Below, piece after piece: positions 8,977-17,997 of a stretch of 64,000 nt of DNA. The stretch spans positions 1 through 64,000 of the forward strand of contig DASXLL010000366.1 of the NCBI GenBank assembly GCA_036496265.1, given 5' to 3'. The notes beneath the pieces are model-generated. The model ran no database searches, was not told the DNA's origin, and was given only the letters and a program-made list of their open reading frames with translations. Numbering within the stretch: the first letter of the stretch is position 1; every line of letters starts with the position of its first letter. Source of the stretch: CAYLLN01 sp036496265. GTDB taxonomy: Bacteria; Planctomycetota; Planctomycetia; Pirellulales; Pirellulaceae. The translations under genes were made by a program, and so were the position numbers.

Positions 8977-11900
8977 ATGGATTTACTTGAACGAGCCTGG
9001 GACGGCGTTGGCAACTTCATGGGAAGCCTGATGCACGGCTTCGAGCGGAGTGTCACGTCGGTCTTTGGCACTTCCAACGCGCGATACATCCGCAAGCTGC
9101 AGACGAAGGTCGAGGCGATCAACGCCCTCGAAGAGCGGTATCAGGCAATGTCGGACGCCGAGCTGCGGGCTCAGACGGCCAAATTTCGCGACCGGCTGAA
9201 AGCGGGCGAAACGCTTGAAGACATTCTGATCGAAGCGTTTGCCGTTTGCCGCGAGGGTGGCCGGCGGTTTCTCGGCATGCGGCATTACGACGTGCAAATG
9301 ATCGGCGGCATAGTGCTCCATAGCGGCTCGATTGGGGAAATGGTCACAGGCGAAGGCAAAACGCTCGTGGCAACGCTGCCGGCTTACCTCAACGCGCTGG
9401 AAGGCAAGGGCGTGCATGTAGTCACCGTCAACGACTATCTCGCCCGCCGTGATATGGAGTGGATGGGGCCGCTGTATCTCGGTCTGGGCCTCTCCGTCGG
9501 TGCGATTCAGAGCAACATGGAAGTGCTGGACCGGCAGAAAGCGTACGACGCCGACATCACGTACGGCACGAACAACGAGTTCGGCTTCGACTACTTGCGC
9601 GACAACATGCGGCCCGCCGCTCGCGGCGACGATCGTTATCCCAAACACCTGCAGCAGTCGCAAAAGCACCTGCATTTCGCGATCATCGACGAAGTCGATA
9701 ACATTCTCATCGACGAAGCGCGCACGCCGCTGATCATCTCCGGCCCGGCGTTCGATAATCCGGCTAAATATGCCGATGCTGACCGAGTAGCGCGGCTGCT
9801 GAAGAAAGACGAGCACTTCGTCGTCAACGAAAAAGATCACTCGGTCAATCTGACCGACGAAGGTGTGCGGGAAGCCGAGCGACTGGCTGGCGTGGAGAGC
9901 TTTTACACGGCCGGCAACATGGAATGGCCGCACTTGATCGACAACGCGCTGAAGGCCCACCACCTGTATCAGCGCGATGTGCGGTACGTCGTTGAAGACG
10001 ACTCGATCATCATCGTCGATGAATTCACCGGCCGCAAAATGGAAGGCCGCCAGTGGAGCGATGGACTGCACCAATCGGTCGAGGCGAAGGAAGGCGTCAA
10101 AATCAAGGAAGAAACGCAGACTCTGGCCACCATCACGCTGCAAAACTTTTTCAAGCTGTATGACAAAATCTGCGGCATGACTGGCACGGCCATGACCGAG
10201 GCCTCCGAGTTCTGGAAAATCTACGAGCTCGACGTTGTCGCGATTCCAACGAATCGCAAGATGCAGCGGAACGAGAATCCGGACGTGATCTACCGCAGTG
10301 AGCGGGAGAAGTTTATCGCCGCGGCGGATGAAATCGAGCGGATGAACCGCTATGACGCGCTTTACCTATCGGACGGCACGGAGATCGCCGGCACGATCCA
10401 CAAAGAGACCGACGATTCGATCGAATTCCAGAAGCATGAAAGCAAGCAGCGCGACATTTTTGCGAAGGACAAGGTCGAGCACATCGAACGCAGAGGCCGG
10501 CCGGTGCTGGTTGGCACCGTTTCGATTGAAAAGAGTGAACGCCTCAGCGATCTACTCGACAAACGCGGTGTGAAGCACGAAGTTCTAAATGCCAAGCATC
10601 ACAAGCGCGAAGCTGAAATCATCTCGCAAGCAGGGCGGCTGGGCGCGGTTACGATCGCCACGAATATGGCCGGCCGCGGCACCGATATTATTCTCGGCGG
10701 CAATCCGGAAACGATGGCTTGGGCCATTTTGCAAGATAAGTACACCACGCGCCTCGATGTGCCGCCGTCCGAGTGGGAGTCACTGATCCGCGAAATTGAA
10801 GCTCGCGAAGGGATGAAGGCGGAAGGGAAGGTTGTGCGCGAGCTCGGCGGACTCCACGTTCTTGGCACCGAGCGACATGAGGCCCGCCGCATCGACTTGC
10901 AGCTTCGCGGCCGCTGCGGCCGCCAAGGCGATCCCGGCTCCAGCCGCTTTTATCTGTCGCTCGAAGACGACTTGATGCGGATTTTCGCCGGCCCTTGGGT
11001 CCGGACGATCCTCGAATCGCTGGGCATGAAAGAGGGTGAGAAAATCGAAAGCCGGATGGTCAGCCGGCGGATCGAGGCGGCTCAGAAGAAGGTTGAAGAA
11101 CGGCACTTCGAGTCGCGCAAGAACCTGCTGGAATACGACGAAGTGATGGATGAACAGCGGCGGCGGGTCTATGGCTTCCGCCAGCGAATTCTGGATGGCG
11201 GCAACTGTCGGGCGGTCGTCCTCGATATGCTAAATAAGCAGATCGACCAGCAGCTCGAGGCCTTTTTGCAGCGAGACTACGGCGCTGGCGCGTTTGCCGC
11301 ATTCGCGAGTCAGCGGCTCGCGGCCGAGTTCCAAGCCCGCGATTTTCGCGGAATGACGTTCGACGAAGCCGATATGTATGCCCGCAATGAGGCGGAGCGA
11401 GCGGCTGAAGGCCACGTGCAGGACGGCATGGATGAAAACCTGCCAGGTGATGAAGACGACGAAGCCGATCAGAGCGAGTGGAACTGGGAAGCGATGGCCA
11501 AGATGGCCAACGCGCGGTGGGGTCTTTCGCTCCGCGACCGCGATTTGAAAAAGCTTGGCCGCGACCATGTCGGCGAGTTTCTGATCGAAAATGCCCGTGA
11601 ATCGATCGCGAAGGTCGATCTTTCCGAAGGCAAAGACGCACTCGCTGAGGATTTTTCGCAGCGGACGATTCAGGGCTGGGCGCATCACCGCTTCGGCCTC
11701 GATCTGCCGCTCGACGAAATCAAGAAACGCGACGCGAATGCTCTCAAGTCGTACATCAAGCAGCAAGTCCACGGCGCCTATGAGCAAAAAGAGGCCGAAT
11801 ATCCGGTTATGGCGGGCATTTATCGCTATTCGAGCGGCGAAGGCCAGCAAGCCCGGCTCGATCGCGAAGCGCTTGTTGCCTGGGCCCGCGAGCGGTTTGG

Positions 11901-12684
11901 CACCGATCTCGACATCGAAAGCTTGAAGAGCAAGCAGCGCGATGAAATCCGCGCGGTCCTGATCGAGCATAGCCGGCAGGCTCAACAAAAGGCGGAAACG
12001 GCGATCGCGGAAGTCCATCAGCGACTGAATCGCATGTTCGGCGAATCGGAAGCCGGCCGCACAGCTCGCGCCGCCGCTGGACCAAACGGGCAACTGGATT
12101 CTCTCTCCAGTTGGCTCGAGCAATCGTTCGACTACAAGCTCACGAGCGAAGAGATCGGCGAGCTCGACCGCGACGCTCTCGAACAACGCTTGCTATCCGC
12201 GATCGACGACCGTTATCGGCCCGAAATGCGGCGGATGGAGCGGATGCTACTGTTGCAAATCGTCGATACAGCCTGGAAAGACCACCTGTTGGTCATGGAT
12301 CGTCTCCGCAGCAGCGTCGGTCTGGTCGGCTATGCCCAGGTCGATCCGAAGGTCGAATATAAGCGCGAAGGCATGAAGCTTTTCGAGCAAATGTGGAGCT
12401 CGATCGGTGATCAGTCCACCGGCCTCATCTTCCGCATGGAGCAGCTCAACGAAGAATTCGTCGGCTCGACCTGGATTGAGACTGCTGCCACGCACGCCGA
12501 AGCTCCGGGCGCCACCGAGGAATTCGCCCGCAGCCAGCAGCAAACCAACGCCGGCGCCGACGTCGATGCCAAGCCCGAGCCGATCCGCAACCGGGGAAAC
12601 CGCGTCGGTCGCAACGACCCTTGCCCCTGCGGCAGCGGGAAGAAATACAAGAACTGCCACATGCGCACGGGCGGGATGATCTGA
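8977..12684 (+). CDS. secA: Protein translocase ATPase SecA, enlarged form
   Basis: Motor ATPase of the Sec export pathway. At 1235 residues it is far longer than the usual 830-950. The core is complete: Walker A MVTGEGKTLVATLPAYL, Walker B IIDEVDNILIDEARTPL, GTDIILGGNPE, the nucleotide-binding segment GRQGDPGSSRFYLSLEDDLM, and a C-terminal SEC-C zinc site CPCGSGKKYKNCH. Two inserts explain the extra size. A roughly 50-residue segment at about 459-505 (LYLSDGTEIAGTI to KVEHIE) in the second nucleotide-binding domain reads like a small Sm/SH3-like barrel. Four related motifs, WGLSLRDRDL (848), FGLDLPLDEI (906), FGTDLDIESL (974) and FDYKLTSEEI (1051), form a repeated module in the helical scaffold region. 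Both inserts look intact rather than degraded. Confidence 0.97.
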   Translation: MDLLERAWDGVGNFMGSLMHGFERSVTSVFGTSNARYIRKLQTKVEAINALEERYQAMSDAELRAQTAKFRDRLKAGETLEDILIEAFAVCREGGRRFLGMRHYDVQMIGGIVLHSGSIGEMVTGEGKTLVATLPAYLNALEGKGVHVVTVNDYLARRDMEWMGPLYLGLGLSVGAIQSNMEVLDRQKAYDADITYGTNNEFGFDYLRDNMRPAARGDDRYPKHLQQSQKHLHFAIIDEVDNILIDEARTPLIISGPAFDNPAKYADADRVARLLKKDEHFVVNEKDHSVNLTDEGVREAERLAGVESFYTAGNMEWPHLIDNALKAHHLYQRDVRYVVEDDSIIIVDEFTGRKMEGRQWSDGLHQSVEAKEGVKIKEETQTLATITLQNFFKLYDKICGMTGTAMTEASEFWKIYELDVVAIPTNRKMQRNENPDVIYRSEREKFIAAADEIERMNRYDALYLSDGTEIAGTIHKETDDSIEFQKHESKQRDIFAKDKVEHIERRGRPVLVGTVSIEKSERLSDLLDKRGVKHEVLNAKHHKREAEIISQAGRLGAVTIATNMAGRGTDIILGGNPETMAWAILQDKYTTRLDVPPSEWESLIREIEAREGMKAEGKVVRELGGLHVLGTERHEARRIDLQLRGRCGRQGDPGSSRFYLSLEDDLMRIFAGPWVRTILESLGMKEGEKIESRMVSRRIEAAQKKVEERHFESRKNLLEYDEVMDEQRRRVYGFRQRILDGGNCRAVVLDMLNKQIDQQLEAFLQRDYGAGAFAAFASQRLAAEFQARDFRGMTFDEADMYARNEAERAAEGHVQDGMDENLPGDEDDEADQSEWNWEAMAKMANARWGLSLRDRDLKKLGRDHVGEFLIENARESIAKVDLSEGKDALAEDFSQRTIQGWAHHRFGLDLPLDEIKKRDANALKSYIKQQVHGAYEQKEAEYPVMAGIYRYSSGEGQQARLDREALVAWARERFGTDLDIESLKSKQRDEIRAVLIEHSRQAQQKAETAIAEVHQRLNRMFGESEAGRTARAAAGPNGQLDSLSSWLEQSFDYKLTSEEIGELDRDALEQRLLSAIDDRYRPEMRRMERMLLLQIVDTAWKDHLLVMDRLRSSVGLVGYAQVDPKVEYKREGMKLFEQMWSSIGDQSTGLIFRMEQLNEEFVGSTWIETAATHAEAPGATEEFARSQQQTNAGADVDAKPEPIRNRGNRVGRNDPCPCGSGKKYKNCHMRTGGMI

Positions 12685-12778
12685 ATGATGAATGCTGAAT
12701 TATGAATGATGAAGGTCAGGGAGGACCTCGATGAAGAATAACGACGACAGTATTTCATCATTCAGCAATCAAAATTCC
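12683..12778. repeat. Degenerate 7-bp inverted repeat between secA and waaA
   Basis: From the secA stop codon the sequence is a run of imperfect heptamers (GAATGAT, GAATGCT, GAATTAT, GAATGAT). A complementary arm (TTTCATCATTCAGCAATC) at about 12753-12770 can pair back to it. The second arm lies inside the first codons of waaA, so that part of the WaaA N-terminus (Ser/Asn-rich, about 20 residues) is probably repeat-derived. Confidence 0.7.
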
Positions 12779-14149
12779 TACTTGCTTGGCCAAGCGTTAA
12801 ATGTCCTGTATCTAGGGGCTATCTTCCTCGCCCTTCCCTGGCTTCTTTACCAGCGTCTCCGACACGGTAAATATCGCGAGGGGTTCCGCGCCAAATTCCT
12901 GGGCGACATTCCACAGCGCAAAGGCGATAAACCCTGTCTTTGGCTGCACGCCGTCAGTGTCGGCGAAGTGAATTTGCTGGAGCCGATCCTCAAGTGCTGG
13001 GAACACCGCAATCCCGATTGGGACATCGTCATTTCGACGACGACGCAAACCGGCTGCGCACTGGCCAAGAAAAAATATGCTCCGCGGACGATTATTTATT
13101 GCCCACTCGATTTCAGCTGGGCGGTGAGCCGGGCGATGGGGCGAGTCCGGCCCTCGCTGCTGGTGCTCACGGAGCTGGAGCTATGGCCAAACTTGGTTGC
13201 GGCCGCCAAGCGGCATGGTGCAAAGGTCGCCGTCATCAACGGCCGCCTCGGTGAAAAAAGCTTTCGCGGTTACCATCGCATTAAGTGGCTCGCTCAGGGA
13301 GTTTTTCGGCAAATCGACGTGGTTGCCGCTCAGAACGACGAATATGCCGAGCGGTTCGTTGCTCTTGGGGCGGATGCAAAAAACGTTTACGTCACTGGGT
13401 CGATCAAGTTCGATGGCGCACGCACCGATCGTCAGTCGTCAGAGATCCGACGGCTCGCCAATCTGGCCGGAATCACCGAGGGCGACATTATTTTCCTCGC
13501 CGGCAGCACGCAAGACCCAGAGGAATCGCTGGCTCTATCCGTTTTTGAAAATCTATCCGCCGAATTTCCGCGGCTGAAGTTGATTCTCGTTCCTCGCCAC
13601 CCCGAACGATTCAACGATGTGGCGGCAATGCTCGGAAGCCGGGGCGTGCGGTACCAGCGCCGCTCGCAAATGGAACAGGCGAGCGGGGGCCGTCAGGCCC
13701 CCGGTATCCAAAATTACCGGGAGGCTCACGCCTCCCGCTCGCCAGAGACTCCTCTCGTCACTCTCATCGACGTCGTCGGCGAGCTGGGCCACTGGTGGGG
13801 CATGGCGAAAATCGCCTTTGTCGGCGGCAGCCTTACCAATCGCGGCGGCCAGAACATGAGTGAGCCGGCGGCTTATGGGGCGGCTGTTTCGTTCGGACCC
13901 AACACTTGGAACTTTCGTGATGTGGTGACGCAATTCCTCACTGAAGACGCCGCTGTGGTTGTGAAAAACGACGGAGAACTCGAAGCGTTCGTTCGCCGTT
14001 GCCTCACAGAGCCTGATTTTGCTGAGTCACTCGGCAGGCGTGCCAAAGCGCTGGTGCTACGGCAGCAAGGGGCAACGGATCGTACCATCCAGCTACTGGA
14101 GCAGGTGCTTTCGATCGACAATCAACAAGACCGCGAAAAGGCCGCGTAG
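12731..14149 (+). CDS. waaA: 3-deoxy-D-manno-octulosonic acid (Kdo) transferase
   Basis: Inner-membrane GT30 glycosyltransferase that adds Kdo to lipid IVA in lipopolysaccharide assembly; 472 residues. An N-terminal membrane anchor (LNVLYLGAIFLALPWLLYQRL) is followed by LWLHAVSVGEVNLLEP with the catalytic-base Glu of the family, STTTQTGCALAKK, LTELELWPNL, the substrate-binding loop FLAGSTQDPEE, LILVPRHPERF and FVGGSLTNRGGQNMSEPAAYG. Residues about 316-338 are an in-frame 22-codon insert formed by a 66-bp cloverleaf palindrome (separate entry) that has no counterpart in the family. The first 20 residues are repeat-derived, and translation may begin at a non-ATG codon nearer the anchor. Its presence implies that this planctomycete makes a lipid A-type outer leaflet. 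Confidence 0.93.
   Translation: MKNNDDSISSFSNQNSYLLGQALNVLYLGAIFLALPWLLYQRLRHGKYREGFRAKFLGDIPQRKGDKPCLWLHAVSVGEVNLLEPILKCWEHRNPDWDIVISTTTQTGCALAKKKYAPRTIIYCPLDFSWAVSRAMGRVRPSLLVLTELELWPNLVAAAKRHGAKVAVINGRLGEKSFRGYHRIKWLAQGVFRQIDVVAAQNDEYAERFVALGADAKNVYVTGSIKFDGARTDRQSSEIRRLANLAGITEGDIIFLAGSTQDPEESLALSVFENLSAEFPRLKLILVPRHPERFNDVAAMLGSRGVRYQRRSQMEQASGGRQAPGIQNYREAHASRSPETPLVTLIDVVGELGHWWGMAKIAFVGGSLTNRGGQNMSEPAAYGAAVSFGPNTWNFRDVVTQFLTEDAAVVVKNDGELEAFVRRCLTEPDFAESLGRRAKALVLRQQGATDRTIQLLEQVLSIDNQQDREKAA
13678..13743. repeat. 66-bp perfect cloverleaf palindrome inserted in frame in waaA
   Basis: Every base belongs to a four-way junction with no unpaired nucleotides between arms. The outer stem is GGCGAGC/GCTCGCC (13678-13684 with 13737-13743). 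Hairpin 1 is GGGGGCC-GTCA-GGCCCCC (13685-13702). Hairpin 2 is GGTA-TCCAAAAT-TACC (13703-13718). Hairpin 3 is GGGAGGC-TCAC-GCCTCCC (13719-13736). The length is exactly 22 codons, so waaA stays open. It looks like an inserted palindromic mobile element of REP/MITE type. Confidence 0.88.
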
Positions 14150-14164
14150 GACGTCTCACCGATT

Positions 14165-16699
14165 CTATTGCCCACGCGATTGAAATGCTTTGCTTGCGGC
14201 GACGAGTTGAATGAGATCGCGGAAGCCGTTGCCTTTGGCGCGAAGCTCGCGGACGATGGAATCAACCTGGGGGCGGTCGGCGGCGGTTATGGGGCGGCCG
14301 GTGGCGTAGGCGAGCAGCTTTGTTGTGAGCGCGGTGGCGAATTGGTCCTGGCGCTTGAGCAGAATCTGCTTGAGTTCTTGGACGTCGGTGAATTTCTCGC
14401 CGCTGGGCAATTCGCCGGCGGAATCGATGGTTTGTTTGGCTGAATAGCGCTCGCGCCAGGCACCGATGGCGTCGTAGTTTTCGAGGGCGAAGCCGAGTGG
14501 ATCGATTTTGCGGTGGCAGTCGTAGCAGGCGGCGACGTTGCGATGCTTTTCGAGCTGCTCGCGGATGGTTTGAGCGCCGCGAATATCGGGATCGAGCGGT
14601 TCGACGTCGGGCGGCGGCGGATTGGGCGGCGTGCCAAGGATGTTTTCGAGAAGCCAGACGCCGCGGACGACGGGCGAGGTGTCGATGCCGTTGGCAGTGA
14701 CGGTGAGGACGCTGCCTTGGCCGAGCAGGCCGCCGCGGTGGCGGTCGGTCAGATTAACGAGCTTAAAATCATGACTGTTGGGCGACGGGAGGCCGTAAAG
14801 CTTGGCGAGGCCTTTGTTGATGTAGGTGAAATCGGCGTCGAGGAATTTGGAAATGTCGAGATTCTCGTCCAAGAGGCGGCGGGCGAAAAGGCGCGTTTCC
14901 TGCCGCATCGCTGTCTGCAAATCGTAGCGGTAAAAGTCCTCGAACTTGTTGCGGTCGGGGGGCATCGAGCCAAGATCGCGAAGCGTGAGCCAGCTATCCA
15001 GGAAGCCGTCTAGAAATGCGTCCGAGCGCGAGTCTTTGAGCATCCGTTCGACCTGGGCGGACAATGCTTTGGGCTGAATGAGCTTGCCGGTTTCGGCCGC
15101 TGCAAGAAGCTCGTCGTCGGGCATCGATGACCAAAGGAAATAGGAGAGGCGCGAGGCAAGGGCGTGTTGTGAAAGCTTGCCGGAGGCTGGCTCGTCGAGG
15201 TAGAGGAAGCTGGGCGAGCAGAGCACGGCCTTGAGGCCGTCGCTATAGCTCTCGAGTGGAGTACGGCCGGACTTTTGGCGATGGTCAATGACCTGAATGA
15301 GCCGGTCGAGCTCCTCGGATGTAACCGATCGACGATACGCGCGGGAGGCGAATTCGGCGAGGTGGAGGCGCATTTGGTCGGACGAGATCTGACCGGTTTG
15401 GTGGACGGCCTGCCAATCGTCGCCGAGGACGGCTTTTTGCGTGGGTATCGGCCACGAATCGTAAAACGGGCCTTCGATCTCGACTTCGTAGATATGAATC
15501 TGGGGCAGCTTGCCGTATTTGATGACATTGAAGCGGTGCTCGACAATGCCGCCGCGGACGAGCGGCGGAAATTGGTCGCGATACTTCCGCGACATTTTGC
15601 CCCACATTTCGCGCACGTCCATCATGCCGTTGGGGAACGTGAAGCGGGGCGCGAAGCCGGCGTCGAGCCAGACGCGGGCAGTGTACCATTGCTGCTCGTC
15701 GGCCAGGTCGAACTCAGCGAGCACCGGTTCGATCGGCTGTGGCTTGTACATCGGACCGACGCGAGAATTGCCGACCACAATGTTCAGGCGTAGTGGATCG
15801 TCGGGGTTGGTGCCGACGAATTCAACCTCGTAGGGATGGCGACGATTGAGGGCCTCGGCTTTAAAGCGGATTTCGTATATCCCGTCGAACGGGACCCCTT
15901 CCTTGAACTGCACGAGGTGGGCGTAGGCGCCTTCGGGCTTGTCGGCCGCGGGGACATCGTAGAGCGTGAGATGCGAGAAGCCGTTGGTACGGCCATGGAC
16001 CTGGTCGATCTCGGGTTGCTGACGAAAACCGCTGTTGAAGCGCCATACGCGGGGTTCGGGCTTCGTCGTTGGCGTCATCGCCTTGTTGACGATTTGATCG
16101 GCAGCATCGAGATAGCGCTGGAGCAAGTGGCCGGAGGTGACAAGCGTCTGGCCGATGTTGTCGAGGTGATCTGTCGTGCCATCGGTGGGAAAGCCGGTGG
16201 TGGGATCGAACATCGAGATGTTGAAATGGAACAGGTCGCGGACGGTGTTCTTGTATTCACGCGAGTTCAGGCGGCGGAGCGTCGTATAACTGCCCGAAGA
16301 ACGGCGAGCTTCGTGATATTTTTGAATGCGGCCGGTGAGCCAGGCGAGGGCCACTTGTCGCTCGCTGTCGGACGGCTTCTTAGCGCCTTTAGGCGGCATT
16401 TCGGCGAGGTTGAGCTGATCGACGATGTCTTGGAGATCGACGAGCGAGGCGTCGTCGGTGATGTCGCCGGTTAGTTGGTCGAAACGGCGGTCTCCTTTTT
16501 GCTTTTGCTCGCCGTGGCACGAGAGACAGTAGGTGCTCAGGAAGGGCTTTAGTTGAGTGGCGAAGCTCTGGTCGTCGGCTGCGTGAGTAGACGACGCCAG
16601 GCAGGCAATCGCTGTTGCAATCAATATCAGGCAAACAAGTAATCGAGGTGGGCACAGACGAGACGCCTGCGCCACCCATTTCAAATTTAGTGCAGGCAT
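14165..16699 (-). CDS. PSD1-type planctomycete cytochrome-like secreted protein (DUF1587/1595/1592/1588/1585)
   Basis: 844 residues. An N-terminal signal segment (about 18-40) precedes a cytochrome-like site, CLSCH (Cys58-Cys61-His62), typical of PSCyt1. Next come a DUF1587-like region (LRRLNSREYKNTVRDLF), a beta-rich DUF1595/PSD5 part, the DUF1592 core (LASRLSYFLWSSMPDDELL), a DUF1588 region with a second CxxCH (ACYDCHRKIDPLGFALENYD), and DUF1585 at the end (LLAYATGRPI). This domain order is a hallmark of planctomycetes; the proteins are proposed to act in extracytoplasmic redox or polymer metabolism, but their function is not established. It begins 2 bp after the DUF1552 gene ends, and the two form the standard pair. 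Confidence 0.92.
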   Translation of the reverse strand: MPALNLKWVAQASRLCPPRLLVCLILIATAIACLASSTHAADDQSFATQLKPFLSTYCLSCHGEQKQKGDRRFDQLTGDITDDASLVDLQDIVDQLNLAEMPPKGAKKPSDSERQVALAWLTGRIQKYHEARRSSGSYTTLRRLNSREYKNTVRDLFHFNISMFDPTTGFPTDGTTDHLDNIGQTLVTSGHLLQRYLDAADQIVNKAMTPTTKPEPRVWRFNSGFRQQPEIDQVHGRTNGFSHLTLYDVPAADKPEGAYAHLVQFKEGVPFDGIYEIRFKAEALNRRHPYEVEFVGTNPDDPLRLNIVVGNSRVGPMYKPQPIEPVLAEFDLADEQQWYTARVWLDAGFAPRFTFPNGMMDVREMWGKMSRKYRDQFPPLVRGGIVEHRFNVIKYGKLPQIHIYEVEIEGPFYDSWPIPTQKAVLGDDWQAVHQTGQISSDQMRLHLAEFASRAYRRSVTSEELDRLIQVIDHRQKSGRTPLESYSDGLKAVLCSPSFLYLDEPASGKLSQHALASRLSYFLWSSMPDDELLAAAETGKLIQPKALSAQVERMLKDSRSDAFLDGFLDSWLTLRDLGSMPPDRNKFEDFYRYDLQTAMRQETRLFARRLLDENLDISKFLDADFTYINKGLAKLYGLPSPNSHDFKLVNLTDRHRGGLLGQGSVLTVTANGIDTSPVVRGVWLLENILGTPPNPPPPDVEPLDPDIRGAQTIREQLEKHRNVAACYDCHRKIDPLGFALENYDAIGAWRERYSAKQTIDSAGELPSGEKFTDVQELKQILLKRQDQFATALTTKLLAYATGRPITAADRPQVDSIVRELRAKGNGFRDLIQLVAASKAFQSRGQ

Positions 16700-16701
16700 A
16701 T

Positions 16702-17997
16702 TTAGGCGAGTTCCAGGCCGGAGAGTGTGCCGGTGGCGGCGCTGAAGCGGTCGGTTTCGACGCCGAAGCGCTGGAGCAGGGAAACGTAGAGATTGCAGAG
16801 CGGGACGCGCTTGCGCTGCTCGCTGGGGTAGGACTTGTGCTCGCCGTGCTTAAATCCGCCGCCGGCGAGGATAATCGGCAGATCGATGTTGATGTGCGAG
16901 TTGGCGTTGCCCATACCGCTGCCGAGGAGCACCATCGTGCTGTCGAGCAAAGTGCCATCGCTGCCGGACTCTTTGGTGGACCGAAGCTTGTCGAGGAAGT
17001 GAGCGAATTGCTGCATCTGGTACACCTCAATCTGCACGAGCTGATCGATGCTTGACTGCAATTGGCCGTGATGCGAGAGATTGTGGTAGCCCTGGCGAAT
17101 TCCGAGGTCGGAGGCGGCGAAGCTGCCGCCGATTTCGAGCGTGGCGACGCGAGTGGAATCGGTTTGGAGGGCGAGAGCGATGAGGTCGTAGATGGCGGGC
17201 AGGTCCTTGGTAAGGCCCTGGTTCTCCGGCTCCTTCATGTCGAGCTTGGGCTTGGGAATGTTTTGCCAGTGTTTGTCGAGATCGAGCTTCGTTTCGACGT
17301 CGCGGACGGATGAGAGGTATTCGTCGAGTTTCGAGGCGTCGCTTTTGTTGAGGCGACTGCTCATGGACTTCGCATCGCCGAGGACGGCGTCGAGAATCGA
17401 GCCTTGCAGGGCAATGCGATCGGCGGCTTTTTGCTTCTCGTCCCCGGCATCGTCGATGAACAGCATGCGGAACAGCTCGCGCGGGCCGGGGATCGGCGGG
17501 ATGCGAGTGCCGCTGCGGGTCCAACTCATCTGGCAGCCGCCGTGAAGGCCGCCTTCAGAACCGATGGCCAGCGAGGGGAAGCGGGTTTGCGAGCCGACGT
17601 GTTCCGCGGCCCGCTGGTCGAGGCTGATGCCGCCGTCGGGCGAGCCTTTCGCTTCGACCGATTTGATACCGGTCAAAAACGCGTGAATCGCAAAGTGGCC
17701 GCCTTTAAGTCCGTGGTCGAGATGCGAGAAGAGCGTGAAATTCGAGCGATGGTTCTCGAGCGGCTTGAGTAGCGGCGTCAGCTCGAAATCGCGGCCGGTT
17801 TTGGACGGCCAGAAGGCGCCCGGGTACATGCCGAACTCGTTGCCAACGCAGACCATGCGGCGGGGCGGAGCCTTCGACTGATCGGCCCTTGCTGAGTTTT
17901 CTCCAGCCAAGCCGGGCAGCGATTCGAGTGCCGGGAGGGCGATGCAGATGCCGGCGGCTTTGAGGAAGGTGCGGCGAGTGGTGTGGTAGGCGGGCAT
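16702..17997 (-). CDS. DUF1552 protein with twin-arginine signal
   Basis: 431 residues. The N-terminus, TTRRTFLKAAGICIALPALE, has the RRxFLK twin-arginine export motif followed by a hydrophobic stretch, so the protein is probably exported folded. The body matches the DUF1552 family (RMVCVGNEFGMYPGAFWP, LSHHGQLQSSIDQLVQIEVY and ending AATGTLSGLELA), an alkaline-phosphatase-superfamily-like group found beside DUF1592-type proteins. It sits immediately upstream of the PSD1 gene on the same strand and is the first gene of the pair. The biochemical role is unknown. Confidence 0.9.
   Translation of the reverse strand: MPAYHTTRRTFLKAAGICIALPALESLPGLAGENSARADQSKAPPRRMVCVGNEFGMYPGAFWPSKTGRDFELTPLLKPLENHRSNFTLFSHLDHGLKGGHFAIHAFLTGIKSVEAKGSPDGGISLDQRAAEHVGSQTRFPSLAIGSEGGLHGGCQMSWTRSGTRIPPIPGPRELFRMLFIDDAGDEKQKAADRIALQGSILDAVLGDAKSMSSRLNKSDASKLDEYLSSVRDVETKLDLDKHWQNIPKPKLDMKEPENQGLTKDLPAIYDLIALALQTDSTRVATLEIGGSFAASDLGIRQGYHNLSHHGQLQSSIDQLVQIEVYQMQQFAHFLDKLRSTKESGSDGTLLDSTMVLLGSGMGNANSHINIDLPIILAGGGFKHGEHKSYPSEQRKRVPLCNLYVSLLQRFGVETDRFSAATGTLSGLELA

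Noticed and set aside
8983..10143. 386-codon minus-strand frame opposite secA
   Set aside because: Shadow of the strongly conserved secA; high-GC genes often have long antisense frames.
13678..13743. tRNA or tmRNA-like gene in waaA because of its cloverleaf shape
   Set aside because: It has no anticodon loop of normal size, no T-loop consensus and no D-arm sequence; it is a DNA palindrome in frame with waaA.
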